Source of the DNA: Ehretia macrophylla
Lineage: Eukaryota > Streptophyta > Magnoliopsida > Boraginales > Ehretiaceae
Direction: 5' to 3'
Length of the DNA: 64,000 bases
Assembly: GCA_037974665.1 (NCBI GenBank)
Contig: CM075771.1
Location: 34,766,425-34,830,424 of the forward strand
Position numbers and translations under genes: made by a program. Positions 1-11,423 of the stretch are shown here, piece after piece. The stretch's first letter is position 1, and the number at the start of each line of letters is the position of its first letter. The notes under the pieces were generated by a model that did no database searches, was not told the origin of the DNA, and saw only the letters and a program-made list of their open reading frames with translations.

Positions 1-122
1 CATCACTGGTTGATCAGTACATACTTTTCATCCTCAGTTTTTACTTCTGATAGATGCATCCATTCATGTTCCCAAGATCCCCATGAGATCAGCAGATGAT
101 ACTTTTATTTGTTCTTTATTAG

Positions 123-3100
123 GACATAGAAGTTGGAAAACCTGTACGCCCTCAACTAGCCCTTAGGGTGAGTAATGCAGCTGCTGCATGGAAAAAGGTA
201 AGTGTTATTGCGAACTCAAGTGTAGTGGTAAATATAAGTTTTCTTTATTGCTTGACGATGAAAGAAAAAGATTGACTAATTTTGTTATTTGCATATTGCT
301 GAAGATGGAAATTTTGTTATTTTGGTGGTCATTCGTTCATTTCCAAAGATGGTGGCTTATTATGTTGACTTGGATTTGCCGTCTTTTTACATATTTGTTT
401 CATTATGCTGTACTTTCTCCCTGAAAACAGCTTCATGGGAAGGAAGTCATTGTTGAGTGCAAATTCGATGGTGATCGCATCCAAATTCATAAGAATAAAA
501 CAGAGATACACTTCTTCTCAAGGTAGCCACTATTATCCCTCTATAGACGATTTGCACTTTCCTAAATCAAGTTAAGTGCTCCTATACAAATTTTTTCATG
601 CATATTTGTAAAGGTTTAGGAATTAATCTTGCTTATAATCGATATGCTTAAAATCGCTTCAAAAAGTTGAGAATTAACTTTTAGAAAAAGGTAAATGTCA
701 TTTTGTTTGGTTTAAGTTTATCTTCTGACATTACATATAGAAGTAAGATTATATTTTCAATACAACAAGCTTGCACTTTTGCTATATTCTATTAATATGT
801 TATTTATGCAGAAACTTTCTTGATCATCAAGAATATGCACATGGAGTGTCAGACATTATTGCACAAAATATTCTGGCCGACAGGTAATAGCTATATAATT
901 AGACATGTCAAGTTATAATGCTTTATTACTATTTTTGAATTTTAAGCTACTTAATTTTCTATATCATGTCTTAGACGAAAGAGGTTCTAGGCTGGTAATA
1001 GGATTATAAACAAATGTCGCATAGTCATCTATAAGTTATTTCTTTGGAATAGGGAATGTAATATGTCAGGTACCTTTATATTACTTCATATAAACTTAGC
1101 TTGAGTACTGATATTGATCTGTGTTTTTTGTGAATATTTGGGTTCTTTTGGCCGTTATTCATTTGGATACTTATAGGAGATAACAAAAAAATTGGGTCTT
1201 TGCTTGGTCATTCTTTCCACGTATTTGGTTTTTAAGATTAAGAAGGGAACCCTTCCATGGAGTTCACAATTTGGCCAATTGTGAGCTCTAGAGCATTATA
1301 CAAAGAATAGGAGAAATTGTATCTTTACTGGTCATTGTTTCCATGCATGTGGTTTTAAGAGTAACTAGGGATTCTCCCTCTGCAGAGATCTTTGTGGCAA
1401 TCTTTGTTATGAGTGACAATGTAATATATTATAATTTTTAATCAAAGTTAATTGAAGGATACAGTTGACAATTTAACACCCCACACCCCAGCCTGGGGGG
1501 CAACTGTGGAAAATGCTACTGCCTACAACGAAGATCATGCACTATAGGTAGTTCCCTGATTGGTTATCTTTTACAACCATACCATTTTGTTTCCCTCTCA
1601 TGACCTTCCAGCTGATGCTTCAGCACTGTATGCATTTGCATCAGTAACTTTCAGGTTCTTTTTTTTTCTCTCTCCTAGCCAAGAGTAAATGGAGGGCAAG
1701 CACCATTTTCTGTGTAGCTTTCTGACTATATGTTATATGCTTTTACCTTAATGTCCCTAGCATGATCAGTAAGCTGCATACTGTATTCATATTGGATTAT
1801 GTTGGATAACAAGCTTGTCTTTAGTGATGTCCCAATCAAGTTAGGTCAGGCATGACTTTGGAAATTGTGGTCACATGTATTTATGTGAAAATCTGATTGG
1901 GGTATCACCTCACTTTTGGTGACAAAATGTTTGATCCCATCACTGGCGATTCACATGCTATTGATTGACATAAGAGAATGGGAAGATAAAAGGGAAATTT
2001 ATGGGAAGAAAAAAGGGAAAATGAGTAGCACAGTGTAGTGAACTAATTTTTGCGTCAATCATTAAGTTTGCATCAAGCACTAATTTTGCGTCAAGTACAT
2101 AGTTTAGATTTTGTGCCTTTACAGAATTTCTTATCTGGTTTTATATATTGTGATGCGAGTATTAAGTAGGTAGATCTTGTCAACAGTCAAGAACTTGAGA
2201 TAAAACTTTTATAAATTGGCAGCCGGGGTAGAGACACTTTTGCACAGGAGTCAAAATCATGGGAAAGTTCATTTGTCGTGACTAAAATGGTACACTTTCT
2301 CATAGATAGGTAATAGGTTGGTATGAAGTGTAATGCATATGGCTGCATATTTCCCGGTATTAAAATAGTCTAAAACATTTAACTATGAATTTCTTTTGAA
2401 TACATTGAAGGTGCCAGACTGATTTAACTCATCTGTTTCTGTATTTCTGATCAGATGTATACTTGATGGTGAAATGTTGGTATGGGACACATCCACAAAC
2501 CGTTTTGCAGAGTTTGGGTCCAATCAAGAAATAGGTCCTTATAACTTAGTCTTGCATGTTCTTTCAGTTTCACTCACTCATTTTATTCTTGCAGTTTCTT
2601 AGTCTATTAGTCATGTTTGATAAAGTTCATTTCTGTTTTTCTTTTGTGATACTTTTGTCACAGCAAAGGCAGCAAAGGAGGGACTTGATAGTGATCGGCA
2701 GGTTTAACTTTTAGAATTAGTTATTCCACTATCCTAGTTCCAAGATTATGACATTGATTCTAATTTGACTTTGTCATTTGATGCAGTTGTGTTGTATCCT
2801 TCCCTTGCATCTGAATTCTGTAGCTTCAGTTATGATGCTGATTGCATAGTTGGCTCTCGAGCAACTACCGTATTTGCCTTAACAGATATGGAAAGATGTT
2901 GCCTTTGATATTCTTTATGTTGGAGATACCAGTGTAATTCACCAAAGCCTGAAGGAAAGGCATGAGCTTCTGCGGAAAGTTGTAAAGCCCATTAAGGGTC
3001 GCTTGGAAATTTTGGTTCCCCATGGGGGCCTGAATGCACATCGTCCACCTGGTAAATGATGCTACTAGGAACAGAAAAACAGAAAGTTGTTGGTTATGTG

Positions 3101-6100
3101 TAGCTGGTGTATTTTGCATTGAGTTAAGAATTAAGGATGACCACTTTTGTAATTTGAGCTATGTTTTTGGTTTACCCAAAAAGAAGTGCACGTGTTTATG
3201 CAAATTGCTTGTACTCCTCTTGAAGTGTCTTTATACTTGGAAACTTTTTGGAGCAACACCTTTCATATCTCAGAACAACTTTGCATTTTTGTTGAGTCCT
3301 GTAGTTCAAGGGACTAAATTTTGGGTTCTATTTGCTGTTGCTTACTTTTGCGTGATCGATATGCAGGAGAACCATGTTGGTCACTTGTTGCTCATAATGT
3401 TGATGAAGTTGAGAAGTATTTTAAAGAGACAATTGAGAACAGGTTAGTAATTATTATATCAGGGTCATTTCTGTCTTTCCAAATTTTTCTTTGATTCATA
3501 TCATAGATGCGCTATTGATAGTTGTGGCTGTTGGTCTGCCAAGACATTTGCTCCGAAATGGTTAAGGATTTATGACTTTTTATGGAAAATGAGAGAGAGG
3601 AGAAATTACAGCATTGAGGCAATCACGTTTGATGTTAAAGTTACGATTGGCAAATTCAGTAGTTAATGAATTCCCATTAGGCTGCATTTGAGATGCCAAT
3701 AGTAATCTACTAGCACACTTAGATTGTCAGATGTTCCTGCGTGTTGTAATTGTAAGATTGAAGTTTTGCATGTGACTGATATTAATCCTCAGTGAAAATA
3801 ATGAACTCCTAATGCATCTATATCATTTTAGATCAGAACTTGAAAAATGATGGTTCTTCTATTTGAGGTGGTGGAAGTTTTAGCAAAATTGCTAATTTTC
3901 GCTTTTTTTGGTTCCCAAAGACTTTGTAACTTGATGATCAATCAGAAAACAGAACTCAGTGATTTGTAGCAACAGTGTATTGAAGTTTAGTTTCAGAGTA
4001 ATCCGACCTAATTAATTATTTGCAAAGTTGAATGGGGTTAGTTGTGCTCTTGACATTTTTCATCTAGAACTTGATATGCTAGTTTTCACTGATAGTTTAA
4101 ATATAAACATTGAGTTTTATAAGTTGTATAAGTTTCTTATACCTGAATCACTTTTCATTGTCTAAGAGATGAAGGGGTCGTTTTGAAAGATCTTGGTTCC
4201 AAATGGGAGCCAAGTGATCGTAGTGGAAAGTGGATGAAGTTGAAGCCTGAATATATTCGAGCTGGCTCTGACTTAGATGTTCTAATTATAGGTCAGATCT
4301 GCTCATTGTAAACTCTATTCCAGTGAACCATACATGTAGGTTTTACAAGTTTAATTCTATGTATATGTGAACAGGAGGCTACTATGGTTCTGGACGTCGT
4401 GGAGGGGAGGTCTATCCATCTCTTTATCTGTCTGTAACTTATTCTCACCGTCTGTACTAACTCTTGAGTTTCTCATGTCAATGAAGGTCGCTCAATTTCT
4501 TGTGGGCCTTGCTGAGCGTCCTGCCCCAAACACATATCCTAGGCGGTAAGTGTGGCTCAATAATTTTGCTTCATATGTCAAGCTCTGTCTTCAATCTTTT
4601 GGCGGTTGTTCTAGTTCTATCTTTTCTGTCATTCAGTTTAGCATGTCATTTTCTTTTCCTTTTTTGTATTTAAAGAATAGGAAACCTAGGGGTTTGCTTT
4701 CTTTTGACTCTCCTAAACCACTTCAGGTTCAGTATTATTTTCCCTTACCATCTTGTCCTGCCCACATAGCATTAAAATGGGTAGTTGTATGGGTCACATG
4801 GATATGACCAATCATTCATGTATATTCAATTTTGGACTCAATTGTAATTTCTATTTCTGAAATGTAGATTTTATCATGTACTGCAGATTCCTTTCCTTCT
4901 GCCGAGTGGGTACAGGACTTTCTGATGAGGAGCTCGATGCTGTTGTCACCAAATTGAAACCTTATTTCAGGTAGTGTTAGTTGGAGAAATTTGAACCTCG
5001 TGGAAGTTTACAGCTTGTGTAACAGCTCAGATAGTCACGGGGATAGACTTTCCTTCGTAGTTAATTAATCAGTGATTATTGGACCAACTCAAGTTTGAAT
5101 AATTTATTTAATGTGAAACTACAAATCTTAATTTTCTCAACATCACTATTGACATGCAGAGGTGGTTGTGGATGCTGACCAGTATGGGATCATCAATCTT
5201 TATCAGTTGCATATGCATGTATGTTGATTAATATTTGTGTCTCATATAAACTAAAAGATCTGTTCTTCAGGAAATATGAATACCCCAAGAAGACACCGCC
5301 GAGCTTCTACCAGGTCACAAACCATTCGAAAGAGAGACCAGATGTTTGGGTTGAGAGCCCTGAGAAGTGAGCATTTCCTTCCAAAAGCTGAATAACCATG
5401 CATTTATTACAGCATATTCTTCTCTTACATTTTTATAAATGCAGATCTATTATACTATCTATTACCAGTGATATCCGGACAATAAATTCTGAGGTAATGG
5501 ATGATTGTGGTCTTTTCTTTTCTCCCCTTTGTGTATAGTCTCTGCTTGCTCTGAAATTCACCCTTAAAGTGTGAGACTTGGGAAGAGTATTGTTTCTTTT
5601 GTATCTTTCAACAGGGTGATGATAAACTGATGAATTTGTGTGTAACTGATATAATCTACTTGTGAAAGTTGACGATGGAATGCAATTGAAATTGATCATG
5701 TTGAGAACTCCACCTTTTTCTTCATCTCCAGGTATTTGCTGCACCATATAGCTTGAGATTTCCACGCATTGATCGTGTGAGATTTGACAAGCCTTGGCAT
5801 GAATGCCTTGACGTCGAGTGTGAGTGGGATAATTTACTGTTGAATGCTTCCTGGTCTTCAATTTAGTTTAGAGCTTCACTTTAGTTTTGTCATCTGAAGA
5901 ATTTGAATATGGTATCTCTGATGCATATCTGTTTCATCCTTATTGCAGCTTTCATTGAATTAGTACATTCAAGCAATGGTACCACACAGAAAGCGGCAGA
6001 TTATAGCTCTACACAGGATCATAAACCAAAACGTGTAGCATCATCCTCTAGAAGAGGAGAGAAGAGGAACATTTCTGCTGTTCCGTCTCACTTAATTCAG

Positions 6101-9100
6101 ACAGATGTTTCTCAGATTAAGAGTGAAACATCAATATTCTCCAACATGGTGTTCTGTATCCTGCAACAGATTACCCTAAGTTTATAAATTGACTTGGTGC
6201 CTTCATGTGTTGAATTTTACCATGCATATTTGTTTCACAACTCTGAACATGTATTTCTGTCATATTTTAAGGGGTTATTAACTCGATGATACAATAGGAA
6301 GTTTGTTCAGAACGATGGCTCTTTTGGGGATTTGTTTGGATAGTGTATGAACCTGGCACCCTTCTGGAGTTGAACTCCTGAGATGTTTTGCTGCTAAAAT
6401 GTTCTAAGGGTTTATGCGTCCAATTAATTGCTAGATCTTAGGACAGTTTTGCTGTTCATTAGTGGTGCAGTATATATGTTGGGAGCTGTTAGTGGCATGA
6501 GTACTTTACTCCAAAGCCTTGACATATATAGACTTTGTTAATGTGCCTTCATCCCATTCCCTGGACTCCCTGCACAAGATGGTGGTTGAGCATGGGGGCA
6601 CTTTCTCCATGAATTTAAACAACTCAGTTACTCACTGTATTGCAGCTGAAAGTAAAGAAGGTCTGTCTCTCTATGCATATATATATTTATATTTCTCTTA
6701 CCTCAGTAATCTGAATGAAGATAAATTTATGAGGAAAATCACAGGGATCAAGTTTTGGGCTGCAAAGCTTCATGGAGATGTTATTCATTGCTCTTGGCTC
6801 TTTGATTGCTGTTCACTGAAGAAGCGACTTCCTTTACTGCCAAAGTAAGTGGCCAATTTGGAGACTTATTACGACTACGCTTTCGTATTAGAGTATAATG
6901 TGTTCAACCATAATTTTCTACTTGCAGGTATTTCCTTTTTCTTTCTGAATCCACAAAGAAAAAGTTACAAGAAGAGATTGATGAGTTTTCTGACAGTTAC
7001 TTCTTGGATGTTAATCTTGCAGATTTGAGACAGGTAATACTTCAGCATGATCATGCACTGCTGATTACTGTCTTCATTTGTAAGAGTGCCCAAATTTATT
7101 CATGAATAGCATGCTAATTACATTTTTGGTGGAGGGAAAGGGGGTACTGAGGCTTATGAAAAATATAGTAAGTGAAACAAATGAAGTCGCATCTTGTAAG
7201 AAGCATTTACTTTTCTTTTTTCCCCAGTGATGGAGAAGGAGATGCTTTCTCCTTTTCCAGGTCTTCAGCTGCAGTATTATTATGTATGCTTAGACAAAGT
7301 TGCTGGTAGATAAATTTTTACATTTCATCTTGATGTTTTCCAGCTTCTGAGCAATATAGAACGAATAGAGGATTCTAAAACAGTTGCTTACTACAAGAAG
7401 AAGTACTGTCCTAAGGAGAAATGGATGCGATTTCATGATTGCTGCATTTACTTTTACCTTCCAATGCTGTATACGTAAGATTCTCTCCCCCTCCGTACTT
7501 TTGTATGAATGAAAGTTTTCGCTAAATATGTTGGATTTGGTTCCTGGTTGATAGGTTTAGTTGCTTCTCTTTGTATTTTAGGAAAAACTTAGAGTGGAAG
7601 GTTTTACTGGAACTTGCATTGAGGAGAATGAAGCTTGAGGTCTCCTTTGGTGGTGGCAAAGTTGGTGATAATCTCTCTCATGCTACCCATTTAGTGGTCA
7701 TGTCTTTACCAGACACTCTTTTGGATTTCAATGTACTCTTGAGCAGGTGAACATCTGTCTCATTTCTCAAACCGAGAGTTTAATGAGTTAGAACCTCTAA
7801 TTGTAAAAGGATATGCAAGGATTTATGCATTACAACAGTTTTATCTGTTTGTCTATTGTATCTTTTGTTTGCTCCATTGAAGTTGTCAAATATCTAAGTT
7901 GAATAGATCTCACGATTCGTAATCACTCTTATTGCTGGGGAGGAATTGTGCGTGTGTAACAATTCTCAGATGAGGGAAACACTCTTTGCTATAATTAAAA
8001 ATAGGATAGGATGCTTCCACTGGTAGAGCTTTCTCTAGCATGGTGAGTCCCGAAATGCAGCACATCCCTTTTTATTGTCTTTACACTCACTGCAATCTGT
8101 TAGGAATTGCCTTACATAGATAGTAGGCCCAAGTGGTTCATTCTTTATACCCCAAAAAGGATTTTTACTAATTGGAGCTTTAGTCATAAGTTGACATTCT
8201 CACATGGTCTCTTCCCAACTTAAGGAAATGAAGCTTTCTGATGGATTATAAAGTTTTGAATTTGTTTTATGCTCTACTTATCTGTATGGTTTCTCATTAT
8301 GTTTGTTGATGTTTATTCTAATATACAGCTTCTCTCTTGGTTTCAATTGCTGTCATTCTGACTTAGATATTACGAGAAGATTGTTAACTGCTGCTCTTTT
8401 CCTGTTCAGTTTCTCAGCAGCAGAGAAGCGTCTTTTACACAGTAAACGGGTGCATGTTGTCATATCTCAGTGGTTGGAAGATTGTTTCAAAAGTGACCAG
8501 AGGTTGCCGGAGCAGAGTTATAGTTTGAAGCCTACTGGTCTGGAAGAATCCACGACTGGGGAGAGGTGAGTGTAAGTTTAGCATTTATTCTTCGGCAATT
8601 GGTTGTCCTCTAAAAATGTTTTGCTGATCGTTTAGTTTGATATTTAAAGATATAAATTGGAAACAGGATACATACTATAGATGATTACAGAACAAGATGT
8701 CTTGCTGATTATAATGACATAGAACATGATATGAATGAGAGAGATAGTTGAGATTTGTGAAGCTTATGACGCATGAATGTTGCTGAAGAGGAATATTTTA
8801 GTGACTTGAATACAGAATTTTCTTACAAACACCGAGCCTGATGGTTTTAGATGGTAACATATTGTTTCACCATCATTGCATGTGTTGGTGATGTGTCATG
8901 TTTAGTGGGGCCACGTTTTCTTTGTGGGCCCCACAAGGCCTTTTTTGAGTGTCTGTAAGAAGTTCCCCTTGCATAATTATGAATGTCGGAGAAACAAAAC
9001 AAAGAAGATACAATATTCTGGATAAACCTGTTGAGGAAAGTTTTTTGTTTATGGTCCAGATTGTATGATAATTGGATATATTTTAACCTTTTAAGAAAGA

Positions 9101-10586
9101 CTGTGCCGAGTAACTGAGTGGGTATTCTGTAAGAGAGAAGATATTTGAAAGAGATGCATTATTTTTTTGTTCATTACTATTCTAGGCGTGTAAAGTTTGC
9201 AAAATGTTGCTTCTTAGGCTGTCCTTACCAGAGTCTCTAAAATAGAGACTCTGGTATCGTATAATTATTACGTAACATAGTTCATTTAGTAAAACAAAAA
9301 TTCATAAAGTAGAGATTAAAATCACCAAAAGTGAGCCCGGGTCTCTAAAAAGTACAGAACCTCTAAAAATGTTAACAAATTTGTTAATATTTTTAGAGAC
9401 TCTGTACTTTTTAGAGACTCGGGCCCACTTTTGATGTTTTTAATCTCTACTTTTTAAATTTTTATTTCACCAAATAAACTATGTTACGAAATAATTATAC
9501 GATACTAAAGTCTCTATTTTAGAGACTCTGGTAAGAATAGCCTTATAGTTTCTACAGTTATATGCACATCTTTTACATTTAACCTAACTAAATGATTTGA
9601 TGACGTCACTCATTCGTGTAAAAGCACGCAACGAGATTAAAACACAAATTACGATGCATCTTGCATAACATATATTGTAATAATCCACGTTCTTTTCTTT
9701 TGCTGCCTAATTTTGTCATGAGAACTCTCTATGTGCTGAAATGAATAATTAACAATGAAAATCCTTTAGTCATTCTGGAAGTTTGGCGTCACTTTAGATC
9801 TTGTAGATCATGGTGCAATAAACTTTCTTATTTTCTTGTGCCTTCTGGTGGTTTTGGTGTTTCTTTGACAGCGACCGTGATCCTGGTCTAGAAGACTATT
9901 CTAAATTAGACGTACAGAAGCAGAATACCTCGTCTGAGAAAGATGGAAATCCAAGAAAAAGAAATGCTCCTTTGGATAAATCAAGACTTGTCACCTTGCC
10001 TTCTAGGAGCGTAAGAAGAAAAAGAGGAAGACTTGGGGAGACCTCTACTGGTAAAGTGAAACGGGCTGTTAATAAACCTCGAAGAACGAGGGCACGGGTT
10101 GGAAGCAAGCCTGCGAAGATCATTGAAAATGAATCAGATGAAAGTGCTTCTCCAAATGATCAAACTGTTGAGGAATTGTCTGAGAAAGATGCAGAAAGTT
10201 ATGGTGACCGTGATGTGGCACATGATCATTCTGATAGAAACAAAGTGGACGAGGCAGTAGATGATTCTGGATTATCAGAAAGAGCGAAAGCACTTGAAGA
10301 AGAGGCTGCTGGGTGTAGCAGATACCCATATACATATACTGAAACCCGTGTAACTGAATCAGGAAATGGAAATAGTAGTAAGAACGATGAAAAGTCAGTA
10401 CACACGGACGATCCAGTTCAAGCCATGTTGTTGGATATGATACCAAGCCTGGGAACCAAAATGCCTGAAAGTTCAGATCCTGTTCCTCGACAAGATAAGT
10501 TATTGCTAGATCCAAATCTGAAGCCTGAAAAGAAGAGGAAAGTTAGCTATAAGGATGTTGCAGATGAGCTGCTCAAGGATTGGTGA
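123..10586 (+). CDS. LIG4: DNA ligase IV, 3' part of the gene (5' exons outside the window)
   Basis: ATP-dependent ligase that seals double-strand breaks with XRCC4 in nuclear non-homologous end joining. I read 23 coding exons: 123-197, 431-522, 812-883, 2455-2534, 2664-2701, 2787-2793, 2896-3051, 3367-3442, 4167-4291, 4375-4409, 4487-4545, 4887-4970, 5271-5366, 5445-5493, 5732-5819, 5949-6155, 6532-6660, 6745-6844, 6928-7033, 7344-7474, 7582-7746, 8410-8565, 9872-10586. The frame stays open throughout (946 visible residues; plant LIG4 is about 1200). Visible in order: adenylation motif KFDG with the catalytic Lys at 461-463, the DGEMLVWD, DEGVVLKD and KWMKLKPEY motifs, an OB-fold segment, BRCT 1 (exons 6532-6844), the XRCC4-contact linker around DEFSDSYF (6928-7033), BRCT 2 (7582-8565), and a basic/acidic tail ending KKRKVSYKDVADELLKDW, as in Arabidopsis LIG4. 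It is convergent with the bHLH35 gene. No lesion is seen. Confidence 0.96.
884..2454 (+). other. LIG4: Long LIG4 intron (1.57 kb)
   Basis: A GTAATA donor and TCAG acceptor bound this intron. It holds no coding exon I can support. Two diverged direct repeats of about 100-130 bp start near 1192 and 1319, both containing a TTGGTCATT- or CTGGTCATT-like segment followed by a CCATG- or CCACG-like one. They look like a degraded tandem duplication. Confidence 0.4.
2787..2793 (+). other. LIG4: 7-nt microexon of LIG4
   Basis: The seven bases TTGTGTT sit between a normal CAG acceptor (2784-2786) and a GTATCCTT donor (2794-2801). Joined to the next exon at 2896 they give Leu-Cys-Tyr-Val-Ala-Phe-Asp, the ligase IV sequence I recall for Arabidopsis; the Cys-Tyr pair also occurs in human LIG4. 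Skipping it and starting the next exon at 2886, after the nearer AG, also stays in frame but gives the unfamiliar Ile-Trp-Lys-Asp instead. Confidence 0.8.
2794..2895 (+). other. LIG4: Probable U12-type (minor spliceosome) intron in LIG4
   Basis: This 102-nt intron starts GTATCCTT, matching the U12 donor consensus RTATCCTT. It has CCTTAAC (2877-2883), matching the U12 branch-site core, 12 nt before the acceptor GGAAAG at 2890-2895. There is no polypyrimidine tract between branch site and acceptor. The nearer AG (2884-2885) is too close to the branch point to be used. Confidence 0.78.
6156..6531 (+). other. LIG4: Probable second U12-type intron in LIG4
   Basis: The donor is GTATCCTG. CCTTGAC lies just before the acceptor ATATATAG, with the branch adenosine about 10 nt from the splice site. 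Both fit U12 consensus (RTATCCTT; CCTTRAC), with one mismatch in the donor. The intron splits a Tyr codon just before the first BRCT domain. Confidence 0.6.
9214..9545. mobile_element. Palindromic Tourist-like MITE (Harbinger type) in the last LIG4 intron
   Basis: The element at 9217-9542 (326 bp) is a near-complete inverted repeat. The left arm starts GGCTGTCCTTACCAGAGTC, the right arm read on the other strand starts GGCTATTCTTACCAGAGTC, and the arms match almost to the centre (around 9370-9380, GTTAACAAATTTGTTAA). It is flanked on both sides by TTA (9214-9216, 9543-9545), the 3-bp duplication typical of PIF/Harbinger elements. It has no coding capacity. It lies 651 nt after the donor at 8566 and 327 nt before the final exon, away from splice signals. 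Confidence 0.85.
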
Positions 10587-11423
10587 GTCTGCATCGATCC
10601 ATAAGAGATTGATCCTTTGTTGTAGAGCATCGAGTTGTACATATTTGAACGTTTTCTTATGATGCCAAATGGTAAGGAGAATGAAGTTCTATCTCGTTGT
10701 TGTTGTTGTACATATCTGGACGTTTCCCATGATGCCAAAATGTTATTCGGATTTGGTTTCTCATATCATATAACGTGGTGATGTTCAGATGTTTTTATCA
10801 TAACTATATGAGTATATTATTTCCATTGGATACCTATAATGGATATAGCATTACTATTGAGTATCTCGTATAACGTTATAATGATATGAGAGGATTCAAG
10901 TCCGTAAAGTTCCATATCGTTTTATTGTAATATCTCGTTTTTGTTGTGAATACTCATGGAATGCTTTTGAAGGATTTTCATTCCATTCACCCTCTTACAC
11001 CCCAAATTTGAGAGAGATTGAGAGAGCGTTCGATCCTTGGTTGTCTTGTGTGATATTACGAAAAAAAAAAACTTATCTTCTATTAAGTCACTTTTTTTCT
11101 TTTGATGTAAAGAAAAGCAAAGAAAGAGCACAACAATGGAATAGCAAAATCTAAACATCTTCCTTATCAAATTGTTCATGTTATTATACAAAGTGGAGTA
11201 CAGAGGACAGACTCGGCATTCAAAAACAAGAGAAAACAAACAACCAGAAATGCTGGTAATAAATACCCTTAAAATGAACGCTTTTATCATACGCTAATGA
11301 TATCATTTATGACGAGGATGACCTTTAACCAAGTCCTCGACTCATAATCCAAGTGGTCTCGTGTGATCTTATGCACGGTCATCATTTAGTCGGACCTTTA
11401 ATTAAGTCTCGTTTTTCACTTGT
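10587..11423. other. Convergent intergenic space between LIG4 and bHLH35
   Basis: 837 bp between the two stop codons must hold both 3' UTRs. No other gene is seen. Near 10889-10905 is GAGGATTCAAGTCCGTA, closely matched at about 42949-42966, so part of it may be an old repeat. Confidence 0.6.

Noticed and set aside
2886-2895. LIG4 exon starting at 2886 (Ile-Trp-Lys-Asp before Val-Ala-Phe-Asp)
   Set aside because: In frame, but it departs from the family's Leu-Cys-Tyr. The AG used would sit right on a U12 branch site, and it ignores the 7-nt microexon.
5433-5861. 142-aa minus-strand frame within LIG4
   Set aside because: Overlaps LIG4 exons and introns in antisense; no domain, and the plus-strand exons explain the sequence.
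10120-10515. 131-aa minus-strand frame over the LIG4 last exon
   Set aside because: Antisense shadow of the LIG4 C-terminal tail.
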